DNA from: Homalodisca vitripennis | Taxonomy: Eukaryota; Arthropoda; Insecta; Hemiptera; Cicadellidae | NCBI RefSeq assembly: GCF_021130785.1 | Contig: NW_025777636.1 | Coordinates: 1 to 64,000, forward strand | DNA length: 64,000 nucleotides | Direction of reading: 5' to 3' | Shown here: piece by piece, positions 1 to 14,761 of the stretch | Layout of the letters: each line of letters begins with the position of its first letter | Numbering within the stretch: the stretch's first letter is position 1 | Program-made: the position numbers and the translations under genes | Notes under the pieces: model-generated | Told to the model about the DNA's origin: nothing | Database searches by the model: none | The model's input: the letters and a program-made list of their open reading frames with translations, nothing else

Positions 1-1533
1 ATCAGGGCTTGAAACATTAATTTTGATCGAAAAAATCCTTGGAATTTAAATTTCAGCGTTTTGTCGCTAAACCAGAGATGGGAAAAGTCATAGACCTTTT
101 TTATTCACTTATTCCTGACATGAATTTCCGTAGATCTAGTCCAACGGTTCGCTCCGTATCGGCTTAAAAAAATGCCGCAGGGGTAAGAATCGCGATTTTT
201 TGGGGAATTTTTTTGAGGGGTTAAAGAAAAATCGCTTTTTCGGATTTTCTGGGTTTAAAGTCTGTAATTATAACACTGAAAGTTGGAATTAGGTTTATTA
301 GGTTACCACGGAATATTGATCAGTACCGGAGCTACCAGGGGTAAATTAGGTTAATCTGGGTTTAAGGGTAATGTCGTAATATAAGATTTCCTAATACTAT
401 TTACGATTTCAGCGTATCACAAAGTTAAATTAGTATTTCGATAGTAATTCGTTAGATACGAAAAAGTGACGGCTCTAGTGGAAATTAATTTTTACGAATG
501 TCCAATATTTTCATAATGCTTTGACGGTCACTAGGTGTAAATAATAAAAAACTGGACAATTTTCGGGTTGTCTTAATTTTTTAATAAAAATATTAGTTAT
601 TTGACCTCCGACCAATGGTTTCACGCTATCGAGGCCGTAAAAATAGGTAAATAGTACAGAAAATTGGTTGATTTTTGGGTAAACAATGAGTAGGGTCAAA
701 AGATTCTGGTTTTCGTAGATGCCAATTGGTATTTGATCGGAATAATAGCTAACGAAAGTTCGGCCTATCGGCTTGAAATTATTTTAGAAAAATCTGGATT
801 TCAAATTTCGAGCTTTTGTCGCTAACCTGGTAAAACAGAAAAAGGTTCATATGAGTTTTTTGTAGATATCACTCATTCCTGGAATTAGGGAATTTCCTGT
901 TTAGATATGGTAACAATTCCCTAACGGTTGCGCTATACGGGCTACGAAGAAACCTCAGGGTGGATTCAAGTATTTGGGACGAATTTTGGGATTTTCAGGG
1001 GGTTGAGAAATCTTGGTTTCTGGGGTTACACAATATTGTGTACAATTTCTTCTTAAAAAGTGATAGTCAGTTTCAGTCATTACACATGCGTTAAAAATTA
1101 TATTACTACGTTTTGACTCAGATGGCAGATCGTTCGACCATGTTTAGCAGAAAATGACTCAGAAATGTCATGTCAGCTTTTTGTATAACAGATAAGCAAA
1201 TTTAGTGAGTTTTCACCAGAATTTGTCAGAATCCGGTACGTAGGTACAATCTCGGAATGCGGTTTGAATTCCAGGGGGAAACGGATATTCGGGTTCTGGT
1301 TACCAGTTTCAGGGTCAAAATTTGTCTGTAATTGATAGGTAGAAAATTCTGGGGTAATGTACCAGTTAACATCGGGTAATTTAGACTTAGATACAGAAAT
1401 CGGGTTTTTGGGGGTTAATAATTGCTTTGAGTATTGTTCATAAAATATCCTCAAGAAGTTACGCAGCATCTAAGTCAGAACTATAAAGGATTCAATCCGT
1501 TTAAGTAGTGAAAACCAGGCTATAGCCAAGAAA
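1..1533 (+). repeat. Diverged or noisy edge copy of the 1.56-kb satellite
   Basis: This stretch aligns by eye to the unit repeated downstream but carries a substitution or small deletion every few bases. For example 481-760 corresponds to the start of a unit and 761-1030 to the following monomers. Many differences are single-base losses, and the spacing from 481 to the next unit start at 1534 is only about 1.05 kb, so part of a unit is missing. It is either the old, un-homogenised border of the array or poorly corrected read sequence near a contig end. No gene is supported; the short open frames at 511-699 and 1173-1469 lie in the repeat. Confidence 0.75.
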
Positions 1534-3096
1534 GTAAATTTTTAGGCGAAAATGTCCAATATTTTCACTTAATCGCGTTTTGCGGTCAAACTAAGGGAAA
1601 TATAGTAAAAAGTCACTGGACCTTTTTTGTAGGTCATCTTATTTCCTAAATAAAACGTTAGTCTTATTTTGACCTCCGACCAATGGTTTCGCCGCTATCG
1701 ACCCCAAAAACAAAAGTTTCGCGTAAAAGTTACAACAAAATTGTACATAATCACGTTTTTCGGCCAAACCAATCGAGATAGGGCAAAAGATTACTGGACC
1801 TTTTCTGTAGATCGCGCAATTTGCTAATTTGATGGGTCAATCAGATTTGAGCTACGAACCAACGGTTCGGGCCGCTATCGGGGCTTGAAACATTATTTTT
1901 ATCGAAAAAAATCTCTGGAATTTCAAATGTTCGAGCGTTTTGTCGCTTAACCATGGAAGATAGAGCAAAAAGTCATTAGACCTTTTTTGTAGTTCACTTC
2001 ATTCCTGACCATGAATTTTCCGTCAGATCCGAGCTAGCTCCAACGGTTCGCCCGCTATCGGGCTTACAAAAAATGCCTGCAGGGGTGAAGAATGCGCGAT
2101 TTTTTGGGAATTTTTTTGAGGGGTTGAAAATGAAAAATTCTCACTTTTCGGGATTTTCCTGGTGGTTACACGTGGAAAGCTATCTGTGTACCAAATTTCA
2201 AGTCTCTAACTCATCTGGAAGTAGGTTAGAATTAGTATACGTGAGTGAGTGAGTGAGTCAGTCAGTCAGTTACACATGCGGTTGTATATATATTAGATAA
2301 CCGTTAGAGATATGACAAAAAGTGACTGGACCTTTCTTGTCGGAAATTTAATTTTGTCTTTCGATTGTGCCCTCAGATCTGATCTACGACCTATGGTTTT
2401 AGCCAGAAATGAGCTCGGGAGAAAAGTCTGCACGGGTCAGCTATCTTGAATTGTTTAGTATAAACATAATAAAAACCGACCTCAAGGCAGTATTTTAAGT
2501 CGAACAGGGGGTTTAATATCACCAGGAGACTATCTAGTCAAGGCGAGAAATTCCCTGGGTGGGTGATTAATGTTAAGGAGGTTAAGACAAGAGGGGGTTT
2601 AATTTCGTCAGGATATTGTCTGGTCATATGAACAAATTCCCAGGGGGGTTAACGTTACCGGGGGATAAGTCTCCAGGGGGTTATCTGGTCATACCAGGAT
2701 CTTCCCAGGGGGGGGGGTTAAGAGATTTGGTGACTGGTAAAATTCGGACATGAGGTCATGGCAGGAAATTCCCTGGGGGGGTTTAATGTTACCAGGGGGG
2801 TTAACACATCAGGGGGTTGAATGTACAGGAGGTTATCAGGTCATACCAGGAAATCCCCGGGGGGGGGGGTTAATATTACCGGGGGTTAATGACACACTTG
2901 GGCCTTTTTTAGAGGGTATTGTGTCTGTGAACATAATAAATATTCCTCTGTCCCTATCTACTATTGACGCTTAGCTAACGCTCAGCCAACTCCCGAAGTC
3001 ACTGAACCTTTTCTGTAGATCACGTGATTTCCTAAATCCCGTTTAAAATTTGTTTTGAGTTACGACCAACCGTTTAGCCGCTATCAAGCCCGGAAT

Positions 3097-4659
3097 GTAA
3101 ATTTTTAGGCGAAAATGTCCAATATTTTCACTTAATCGCGTTTTGCGGTCAAACTAAGGGAAATATAGTAAAAAGTCACTGGACCTTTTTTGTAGGTCAT
3201 CTTATTTCCTAAATAAAACGTTAGTCTTATTTTGACCTCCGACCAATGGTTTCGCCGCTATCGACCCCAAAAACAAAAGTTTCGCGTAAAAGTTACAACA
3301 AAATTGTACATAATCACGTTTTTCGGCCAAACCAATCGAGATAGGGCAAAAGATTACTGGACCTTTTCTGTAGATCGCGCAATTTGCTAATTTGATGGGT
3401 CAATCAGATTTGAGCTACGACCAACGGTTCGGCCGCTATCGGGCTTGAAACATTATTTTTATCGAAAAAATCTCTGGAATTTCAAATGTTCGAGCGTTTT
3501 GTCGCTTAACCATGGAAGATAGAGCAAAAAGTCATTAGACCTTTTTTGTAGTTCACTTCATTCCTGACCATGAATTTTCCGTCAGATCCGAGCTAGCTCC
3601 AACGGTTCGCCCGCTATCGGGCTTACAAAAAATGCCTGCAGGGGTGAAGAATGCGCGATTTTTTGGGAATTTTTTTGAGGGGTTGAAAATGAAAAATTCT
3701 CACTTTTCGGGATTTTCCTGGTGGTTTACACGTGGAAAGCTATCTGTGTACCAAATTTCAAGTCTCTAACTCATCTGGAAGTAGGTTAGAATTAGTATAC
3801 GTGAGTGAGTGAGTGAGTCAGTCAGTCAGTCAGTTACACATGCGGTTGTATATATATTAGATAACCGTTAGAGATATGACAAAAAGTGACTGGACCTTTC
3901 TTGTCGGAAATTTAATTTTGTCTTTCGATTGTGCCCTCAGATCTGATCTACGACCTATGGTTTAGCCAGAAATGAGCTCGGGAGAAAAGTCTGCACGGGT
4001 CAGCTATCTTGAATTGTTTAGTATAAACATAATAAAAACCGACCTCAAGGCAGTATTTTAAGTCGAACAGGGGGTTTAATATCACCAGGAGACTATCTAG
4101 TCAAGGCGAGAAATTCCCTGGGTGGGTGATTAATGTTAAGGAGGTTAAGACAAGAGGGGGTTTAATTTCGTCAGGATATTGTCTGGTCATATGAACAAAT
4201 TCCCAGGGGGGGTTAACGTTACCGGGGGATAAGTCTCCAGGGGGTTATCTGGTCATACCAGGATCTTCCCAGGGGGGGGGGTTAAGAGATTTGGTGACTG
4301 GTAAAATTCGGACATGAGGTCATGGCAGGAAATTCCCTGGGGGGGTTTAATGTTACCAGGGGGGTTAACACATCAGGGGGTTGAATGTACAGGAGGTTAT
4401 CAGGTCATACCAGGAAATCCCCGGGGGGGGGGTTAATATTACCGGGGGTTAATGACACACTTGGGCCTTTTTTAGAGGGTATTGTGTCTGTGAACATAAT
4501 AAATATTCCTCTGTCCCTATCTACTATTGACGCTTAGCTAACGCTCAGCCAACTCCCGAAGTCACTGAACCTTTTCTGTAGATCACGTGATTTCCTAAAT
4601 CCCGTTTAAAATTTGTTTTGAGTTACGACCAACCGTTTAGCCGCTATCAAGCCCGGAAT
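3097..4659 (+). repeat. Representative satellite unit showing nested monomers
   Basis: Within one unit, three stretches of about 175 bp (roughly 3097-3268, 3269-3446 and 3447-3624) are diverged copies of one another. Each carries a pattern like 'aaaagtcactggaccttttt' then 'gtag', and ends near 'ccgctatcg'. Two shorter copies of about 125 bp follow at roughly 3857-3981 and 4532-4656. Between them lie a spacer with the GTGA/GTCA tetramer block (3803-3834) and a G-rich spacer (about 4060-4450). This is the organisation of a higher-order repeat: old monomers diverged first, then the whole cassette was amplified. Confidence 0.8.
4068..4452 (+). repeat. G-rich GGGGGTTAA-like minisatellite inside the satellite unit
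   Basis: About a dozen degenerate motifs of four to ten Gs followed by TTAA, TTAT or TTTAA occur here, often preceded by CCAG or ACC. The block recurs in every unit (for example 2505-2895 and 7185-7570). G-run lengths vary from copy to copy, as expected for slippage. Runs of Gs this close together could form G-quadruplexes on the plus strand. The motif recalls telomere-like G/T-rich repeats but is not the arthropod TTAGG repeat. Confidence 0.75.
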
Positions 4660-7600
4660 GTAAATTTTTAGGCGAAAATGTCCAATATTTTCACTTAATC
4701 GCGTTTTGCGGTCAAACTAAGGGAAATATAGTAAAAAATCACTGGACCTTTTTTGTAGGTCATCTTATTTCCTAAATAAAACGTTAGTCTTATTTTGACC
4801 TCCGACCAATGGTTTCGCCGCTATCGACCCCAAAAACAAAAGTTTCGCGTAAAAGTTACAACAAAATTGTACATAATCACGTTTTTCGGCCAAACCAATC
4901 GAGATAGGGCAAAAGATTACTGGACCTTTTCTGTAGATCGCGCAATTTGCTAATTTGATGGGTCAATCAGATTTGAGCTACGACCAACGGTTCGGCCGCT
5001 ATCGGGCTTGAAACATTATTTTTATCGAAAAAATCTCTGGAATTTCAAATGTTCGAGCGTTTTGTCGCTTAACCATGGAAGATAGAGCAAAAAGTCATTA
5101 GACCTTTTTTGTAGTTCACTTCATTCCTGACCATGAATTTTCCGTCAGATCCGAGCTAGCTCCAACGGTTCGCCCGCTATCGGGCTTACAAAAAATGCCT
5201 GCAGGGGTGAAGAATGCGCGATTTTTTGGGAATTTTTTTGAGGGGTTGAAAATGAAAAATTCTCACTTTTCGGGATTTTCCTGGTGGTTACACGTGGAAA
5301 GCTATCTGTGTACCAAATTTCAAGTCTCTAACTCATCTGGAAGTAGGTTAGAATTAGTATACGTGAGTGAGTGAGTGAGTCAGTCAGTCAGTCAGTTACA
5401 CATGCGGTTGTATATATATTAGATAACCGTTAGAGATATGACAAAAAGTGACTGGACCTTTCTTGTCGGAAATTTAATTTTGTCTTTCGATTGTGCCCTC
5501 AGATCTGATCTACGACCTATGGTTTAGCCAGAAATGAGCTCGGGAGAAAAGTCTGCACGGGTCAGCTATCTTGAATTGTTTAGTATAAACATAATAAAAA
5601 CCGACCTCAAGGCAGTATTTTAAGTCGAACAGGGGGTTTAATATCACCAGGAGACTATCTAGTCAAGGCGAGAAATTCCCTGGGTGGGTGATTAATGTTA
5701 AGGAGGTTAAGACAAGAGGGGGTTTAATTTCGTCAGGATATTGTCTGGTCATATGAACAAATTCCCAGGGGGGGTTAACGTTACCGGGGATAAGTCTCCA
5801 GGGGGTTATCTGGTCATACCAGGATCTTCCCAGGGGGGGGGGGTTAAGAGATTTGGTGACTGGTAAAATTCGGACATGAGGTCATGGCAGGAAATTCCCT
5901 GGGGGGTTTAATGTTACCAGGGGGGTTAACACATCAGGGGGTTGAATGTACAGGAGGTTATCAGGTCATACCAGGAAATCCCCGGGGGGGGGTTAATATT
6001 ACCGGGGGTTAATGACACACTTGGGCCTTTTTTAGAGGGTATTGTGTCTGTGAACATAATAAATATTCCTCTGTCCCTATCTACTATTGACGCTTAGCTA
6101 ACGCTCAGCCAACTCCCGAAGTCACTGAACCTTTTCTGTAGATCACGTGATTTCCTAAATCCCGTTTAAAATTTGTTTTGAGTTACGACCAACCGTTTAG
6201 CCGCTATCAAGCCCGGAATGTAAATTTTTAGGCGAAAATGTCCAATATTTTCACTTAATCGCGTTTTGCGGTCAAACTAAGGGAAATATAGTAAAAAGTC
6301 ACTGGACCTTTTTTGTAGGTCATCTTATTTCCTAAATAAAACGTTAGTCTTATTTTGACCTCCGACCAATGGTTTCGCCGCTATCGACCCCAAAAACAAA
6401 AGTTTCGCGTAAAAGTTACAACAAAATTGTACATAATCACGTTTTTCGGCCAAACCAATCGAGATAGGGCAAAAGATTACTGGACCTTTTCTGTAGATCG
6501 CGCAATTTGCTAATTTGATGGGTCAATCAGATTTGAGCTACGACCAACGGTTCGGCCGCTATCGGGCTTGAAACATTATTTTTATCGAAAAAATCTCTGG
6601 AATTTCAAATGTTCGAGCGTTTTGTCGCTTAACCATGGAAGATAGAGCAAAAAGTCATTAGACCTTTTTTGTAGTTCACTTCATTCCTGACCATGAATTT
6701 TCCGTCAGATCCGAGCTAGCTCCAACGGTTCGCCCGCTATCGGGCTTACAAAAAATGCCTGCAGGGGTGAAGAATGCGCGATTTTTTGGGAATTTTTTTG
6801 AGGGGTTGAAAATGAAAAATTCTCACTTTTCGGGATTTTCCTGGTGGTTACACGTGGAAAGCTATCTGTGTACCAAATTTCAAGTCTCTAACTCATCTGG
6901 AAGTAGGTTAGAATTAGTATACGTGAGTGAGTGAGTCAGTCAGTCAGTTTACACATGCGGTTGTATATATATTAGATAACCGTTAGAGATATGACAAAAA
7001 GTGACTGGACCTTTCTTGTCGGAAATTTAATTTTGTCTTTCGATTGTGCCCTCAGATCTGATCTACGACCTATGGTTTAGCCAGAAATGAGCTCGGGAGA
7101 AAAGTCTGCACGGGTCAGCTATCTTGAATTGTTTAGTATAAACATAATAAAAACCGACCTCAAGGCAGTATTTTAAGTCGAACAGGGGGTTTAATATCAC
7201 CAGGAGACTATCTAGTCAAGGCGAGAAATTCCCTGGGTGGGTGATTAATGTTAAGGAGGTTAAGACAAGAGGGGGTTTAATTTCGTCAGGATATTGTCTG
7301 GTCATATGAACAAATTCCCAGGGGGGGTTAACGTTACCGGGGGATAAGTCTCCAGGGGGTTATCTGGTCATACCAGGATCTTCCCAGGGGGGGGGGGTTA
7401 AGAGATTTGGTGACTGGTAAAATTCGGACATGAGGTCATGGCAGGAAATTCCCTGGGGGGGTTTAATGTTACCAGGGGGGTTAACACATCAGGGGGTTGA
7501 ATGTACAGGAGGTTATCAGGTCATACCAGGAAATCCCCGGGGGGGGGGGTTAATATTACCGGGGGTTAATGACACACTTGGGCCTTTTTTAGAGGGTATT

Positions 7601-10600
7601 GTGTCTGTGAACATAATAAATATTCCTCTGTCCCTATCTACTATTGACGCTTAGCTAACGCTCAGCCAACTCCCGAAGTCACTGAACCTTTTCTGTAGAT
7701 CACGTGATTTCCTAAATCCCGTTTAAAATTTGTTTTGAGTTACGACCAACCGTTTAGCCGCTATCAAGCCCGGAATGTAAATTTTTAGGCGAAAATGTCC
7801 AATATTTTCACTTAATCGCGTTTTGCGGTCAAACTAAGGGAAATATAGTAAAAAGTCACTGGACCTTTTTTGTAGGTCATCTTATTTCCTAAATAAAACG
7901 TTAGTCTTATTTTGACCTCCGACCAATGGTTTCGCCGCTATCGACCCCAAAAACAAAAGTTTCGCGTAAAAGTTACAACAAAATTGTACATAATCACGTT
8001 TTTTTTTCGGCCAAACCAATCGAGATAGGGCAAAAGATTACTGGACCTTTTCTGTAGATCGCGCAATTTGCTAATTTGATGGGTCAATCAGATTTGAGCT
8101 ACGACCAACGGTTCGGCCGCTATCGGGCTTGAAACATTATTTTTATCGAAAAAATCTCTGGAATTTCAAATGTTCGAGCGTTTTGTCGCTTAACCATGGA
8201 AGATAGAGCAAAAAGTCATTAGACCTTTTTTGTAGTTCACTTCATTCCTGACCATGAATTTTCCGTCAGATCCGAGCTAGCTCCAACGGTTCGCCCGCTA
8301 TCGGGCTTACAAAAAATGCCTGCAGGGGTGAAGAATGCGCGATTTTTTGGGAATTTTTTTGAGGGGTTGAAAATGAAAAATTCTCACTTTTCGGGATTTT
8401 CCTGGTGGTTACACGTGGAAAGCTATCTGTGTACCAAATTTCAAGTCTCTAACTCATCTGGAAGTAGGTTAGAATTAGTATACGTGAGTGAGTGAGTCAG
8501 TCAGTCAGTTACACATGCGGTTGTATATATATTTAGATAACCGTTAGAGATATGACAAAAAGTGACTGGACCTTTCTTGTCGGAAATTTAATTTTGTCTT
8601 TCGATTGTGCCCTCAGATCTGATCTACGACCTATGGTTTAGCCAGAAATGAGCTCGGGAGAAAAGTCTGCACGGGTCAGCTATCTTGAATTGTTTAGTAT
8701 AAACATAATAAAAACCGACCTCAAGGCAGTATTTTAAGTCGAACAGGGGGTTTAATATCACCAGGAGACTATCTAGTCAAGGCGAGAAATTCCCTGGGTG
8801 GGTGATTAATGTTAAGGAGGTTAAGACAAGAGGGGGTTTAATTTCGTCAGGATATTGTCTGGTCATATGAACAAATTCCCAGGGGGGGTTAACGTTACCG
8901 GGGGATAAGTCTCCAGGGGGTTATCTGGTCATACCAGGATCTTCCCAGGGGGGGGGGTTAAGAGATTTGGTGACTGGTAAAATTCGGACATGAGGTCATG
9001 GCAGGAAATTCCCTGGGGGGGTTTAATGTTACCAGGGGGGTTAACACATCAGGGGGTTGAATGTACAGGAGGTTATCAGGTCATACCAGGAAATCCCCGG
9101 GGGGGGGGTTAATATTACCGGGGGTTAATGACACACTTGGGCCTTTTTTAGAGGGTATTGTGTCTGTGAACATAATAAATATTCCTCTGTCCCTATCTAC
9201 TATTGACGCTTAGCTAACGCTCAGCCAACTCCCGAAGTCACTGAACCTTTTCTGTAGATCACGTGATTTCCTAAATCCCGTTTAAAATTTGTTTTGAGTT
9301 ACGACCAACCGTTTAGCCGCTATCAAGCCCGGAATGTAAATTTTTAGGCGAAAATGTCCAATATTTTCACTTAATCGCGTTTTGCGGTCAAACTAAGGGA
9401 AATATAGTAAAAAATCACTGGACCTTTTTTGTAGGTCATCTTATTTCCTAAATAAAACGTTAGTCTTATTTTGACCTCCGACCAATGGTTTCGCCGCTAT
9501 CGACCCCAAAAACAAAAGTTTCGCGTAAAAGTTACAACAAAATTGTACATAATCACGTTTTTCGGCCAAACCAATCGAGATAGGGCAAAAGATTACTGGA
9601 CCTTTTCTGTAGATCGCGCAATTTGCTAATTTGATGGGTCAATCAGATTTGAGCTACGACCAACGGTTCGGCCGCTATCGGGCTTGAAACATTATTTTTA
9701 TCGAAAAAATCTCTGGAATTTCAAATGTTCGAGCGTTTTTGTCGCTTAACCATGGAAGATAGAGCAAAAAGTCATTAGACCTTTTTTGTAGTTCACTTCA
9801 TTCCTGACCATGAATTTTCCGTCAGATCCGAGCTAGCTCCAACGGTTCGCCCGCTATCGGGCTTACAAAAAATGCCTGCAGGGGTGAAGAATGCGCGATT
9901 TTTTGGGAATTTTTTTGAGGGGTTTGAAAATGAAAAATTCTCACTTTTCGGGATTTTCCTGGTGGTTACACGTGGAAAGCTATCTGTGTACCAAATTTCA
10001 AGTCTCTAACTCATCTGGAAGTAGGTTAGAATTAGTATACGTGAGTGAGTGAGTCAGTCAGTCAGTTACACATGCGGTTGTATATATATTAGATAACCGT
10101 TAGAGATATGACAAAAAGTGACTGGACCTTTCTTGTCGGAAATTTAATTTTGTCTTTCGATTGTGCCCTCAGATCTGATCTACGACCTATGGTTTAGCCA
10201 GAAATGAGCTCGGGAGAAAAGTCTGCACGGGTCAGCTATCTTGAATTGTTTAGTATAAACATAATAAAAACCGACCTCAAGGCAGTATTTTAAGTCGAAC
10301 AGGGGGTTTAATATCACCAGGAGACTATCTAGTCAAGGCGAGAAATTCCCTGGGTGGGTGATTAATGTTAAGGAGGTTAAGACAAGAGGGGGTTTAATTT
10401 CGTCAGGATATTGTCTGGTCATATGAACAAATTCCCAGGGGGGGTTAACGTTACCGGGGGATAAGTCTCCAGGGGGTTATCTGGTCATACCAGGATCTTC
10501 CCAGGGGGGGGGGGTTTAAGAGATTTGGTGACTGGTAAAATTCGGACATGAGGTCATGGCAGGAAATTCCCTGGGGGGTTTAATGTTACCAGGGGGGTTA

Positions 10601-13600
10601 ACACATCAGGGGGTTGAATGTACAGGAGGTTATCAGGTCATACCAGGAAATCCCCGGGGGGGGGTTAATATTACCGGGGGTTAATGACACACTTGGGCCT
10701 TTTTTAGAGGGTATTGTGTCTGTGAACATAATAAATATTCCTCTGTCCCTATCTACTATTGACGCTTAGCTAACGCTCAGCCAACTCCCGAAGTCACTGA
10801 ACCTTTTCTGTAGATCACGTGATTTCCTAAATCCCGTTTAAAATTTGTTTTGAGTTACGACCAACCGTTTTAGCCGCTATCAAGCCCGGAATGTAAATTT
10901 TTAGGCGAAAATGTCCAATATTTTCACTTAATCGCGTTTTGCGGTCAAACTAAGGGAAATATAGTAAAAAATCACTGGACCTTTTTTGTAGGTCATCTTA
11001 TTTCCTAAATAAAACGTTAGTCTTATTTTGACCTCCGACCAATGGTTTCGCCGCTATCGACCCCAAAAACAAAAGTTTCGCGTAAAAGTTACAACAAAAT
11101 TGTACATAATCACGTTTTTCGGCCAAACCAATCGAGATAGGGCAAAAGATTACTGGACCTTTTCTGTAGATCGCGCAATTTGCTAATTTGATGGGTCAAT
11201 CAGATTTGAGCTACGACCAACGGTTCGGCCGCTATCGGGCTTGAAACATTATTTTTATCGAAAAAATCTCTGGAATTTCAAATGTTCGAGCGTTTTGTCG
11301 CTTAACCATGGAAGATAGAGCAAAAAGTCATTAGACCTTTTTTGTAGTTCACTTCATTCCTGACCATGAATTTTCCGTCAGATCCGAGCTAGCTCCAACG
11401 GTTCGCCCGCTATCGGGCTTACAAAAAATGCCTGCAGGGGTGAAGAATGCGCGATTTTTTGGGAATTTTTTTGAGGGGTTGAAAATGAAAAAATTCTCAC
11501 TTTTCGGGATTTTCCTGGTGGTTACACGTGGAAAGCTATCTGTGTACCAAATTTCAAGTCTCTAACTCATCTGGAAGTAGGTTAGAATTAGTATACGTGA
11601 GTGAGTGAGTCAGTCAGTCAGTTACACATGCGGTTGTATATATATTAGATAACCGTTAGAGATATGACAAAAAGTGACTGGACCTTTCTTGTCGGAAATT
11701 TAATTTTGTCTTTCGATTGTGCCCTCAGATCTGATCTACGACCTATGGTTTAGCCAGAAATGAGCTCGGGAGAAAAGTCTGCACGGGTCAGCTATCTTGA
11801 ATTGTTTAGTATAAACATAATAAAAACCGACCTCAAGGCAGTATTTTAAGTCGAACAGGGGGTTTAATATCACCAGGAGACTATCTAGTCAAGGCGAGAA
11901 ATTCCCTGGGTGGGTGATTAATGTTAAGGAGGTTAAGACAAGAGGGGGTTTAATTTCGTCAGGATATTGTCTGGTCATATGAACAAATTCCCAGGGGGGG
12001 TTAACGTTACCGGGGGATAAGTCTCCAGGGGGTTATCTGGTCATACCAGGATCTTCCCAGGGGGGGGGGGTTAAGAGATTTGGTGACTGGTAAAATTCGG
12101 ACATGAGGTCATGGCAGGAAATTCCCTGGGGGGGTTTAATGTTACCAGGGGGGTTAACACATCAGGGGGTTTGAATGTACAGGAGGTTATCAGGTCATAC
12201 CAGGAAATCCCCGGGGGGGGGGTTAATATTACCGGGGGTTAATGACACACTTGGGCCTTTTTTAGAGGGTATTGTGTCTGTGAACATAATAAATATTCCT
12301 CTGTCCCTATCTACTATTGACGCTTAGCTAACGCTCAGCCAACTCCCGAAGTCACTGAACCTTTTCTGTAGATCACGTGATTTCCTAAATCCCGTTTAAA
12401 ATTTGTTTTGAGTTACGACCAACCGTTTAGCCGCTATCAAGCCCGGAATGTAAATTTTTAGGCGAAAATGTCCAATATTTTCACTTAATCGCGTTTTGCG
12501 GTCAAACTAAGGGAAATATAGTAAAAAATCACTGGACCTTTTTTGTAGGTCATCTTATTTCCTAAATAAAACGTTTTTCTTATTTTGACCTCCGACCAAT
12601 GGTTTCGCCGCTATCGACCCCAAAAACAAAAGTTTCGCGTAAAAGTTACAACAAAATTGTACATAATCACGTTTTTCGGCCAAACCAATCGAGATAGGGC
12701 AAAAGATTACTGGACCTTTTCTGTAGATCGCGCAATTTGCTAATTTGATGGGTCAATCAGATTTGAGCTACGACCAACGGTTCGGCCGCTATCGGGCTTG
12801 AAACATTATTTTTATCGAAAAAATCTCTGGAATTTCAAATGTTCGAGCGTTTTTTCGCTTAACCATGGAAGATAGAGCAAAAAGTCATTAGACCTTTTTT
12901 GTAGTTCACTTCATTCCTGACCATGAATTTTCCGTCAGATCCGAGCTAGCTCCAACGGTTCGCCCGCTATCGGGCTTACAAAAAATGCCTGCAGGGGTGA
13001 AGAATGCGCGATTTTTTGGGAATTTTTTTGAGGGGTTGAAAATGAAAAATTCTCACTTTTCGGGATTTTCCTGGTGGTTACACGTGGAAAGCTATCTGTG
13101 TACCAAATTTCAAGTCTCTAACTCATCTGGAAGTAGGTTAGAATTAGTATACGTGAGTGAGTGAGTCAGTCAGTCAGTTACACATGCGGTTGTATATATA
13201 TTAGATAACCGTTAGAGATATGACAAAAAGTGACTGGACCTTTCTTGTCGGAAATTTAATTTTGTCTTTCGATTGTGCCCTCAGATCTGATCTACGACCT
13301 ATGGTTTAGCCAGAAATGAGCTCGGGAGAAAAGTCTGCACGGGTCAGCTATCTTGAATTGTTTAGTATAAACATAATAAAAACCGACCTCAAGGCAGTAT
13401 TTTAAGTCGAACAGGGGGTTTAATATCACCAGGAGACTATCTAGTCAAGGCGAGAAATTCCCTGGGTGGGTGATTAATGTTAAGGAGGTTAAGACAAGAG
13501 GGGGTTTAATTTCGTCAGGATATTGTCTGGTCATATGAACAAATTCCCAGGGGGGGTTAACGTTACCGGGGGATAAGTCTCCAGGGGGTTATCTGGTCAT

Positions 13601-14761
13601 ACCAGGATCTTCCCAGGGGGGGGGTTAAGAGATTTGGTGACTGGTAAAATTCGGACATGAGGTCATGGCAGGAAATTCCCTGGGGGGGTTTAATGTTACC
13701 AGGGGGGTTAACACATCAGGGGGTTGAATGTACAGGAGGTTATCAGGTCATACCAGGAAATCCCCGGGGGGGGGGTTAATATTACCGGGGGTTAATGACA
13801 CACTTGGGCCTTTTTTAGAGGGTATTGTGTCTGTGAACATAATAAATATTCCTCTGTCCCTATCTACTATTGACGCTTAGCTAACGCTCAGCCAACTCCC
13901 GAAGTCACTGAACCTTTTCTGTAGATCACGTGATTTCCTAAATCCCGTTTAAAATTTGTTTTGAGTTACGACCAACCGTTTAGCCGCTATCAAGCCCGGA
14001 ATGTAAATTTTTAGGCGAAAATGTCCAATATTTTCACTTAAATCGCGTTTTGCGGTCAAACTAAGGGAAATATAGTAAAAAATCACTGGACCTTTTTTGT
14101 AGGTCATCTTATTTCCTAAATAAAACGTTATTCTTATTTTGACCTCCGACCAATGGTTTCGCCGCTATCGACCCTAAAACAAAAGTTTCGCGTAAAAGTT
14201 ACAACAAAATTGTACATAATCACGTTTTTTCGGCCAAACCAATCGAGATAGGGCAAAAGATTACTGGAACTTTTCTGTAGATCGCGCAATTTGCTAATTT
14301 GATGGGTCAATCAGATTTGAGCTACGACCAACGGTTCGGCCGCTATCGGGCTTGAAACATTATTTTTATCGAAAAAAATCTCTGGAATTTCAAATGTTCG
14401 AGCGTTTTGTCGCTTAACCATGGAAGATAGAGCAAAAAGTCATTAGACCTTTTTTGTAGTTCACTTCATTCCTGACCATGAATTTTCCGTCAGATCCGAG
14501 CTAGCTCCAACGGTTCGCCCGCTATCGGGCTTACAAAAAATGCCTGCAGGGGTGAAGAATGCGCGATTTTTTGGGAATTTTTTTGAGGGGTTGAAAATGA
14601 AAAATTCTCACTTTTCGGGATTTTCCTGGTGGTTACACGTGGAAAGCTATCTGTGTACCAAATTTCAAGTCTCTAACTCATCTGGAAGTAGGTTAGAATT
14701 AGTATACGTGAGTGAGTGAGTCAGTCCAGTCAGTTACACATGCGGTTGTATATATATTAGA

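Noticed and set aside
2750..2974. Identical 74-codon open frames in the satellite (also 7430-7654)
   Set aside because: They recur only where G-run lengths happen to keep the frame open; other units break it. Composition reflects the G-rich repeat.
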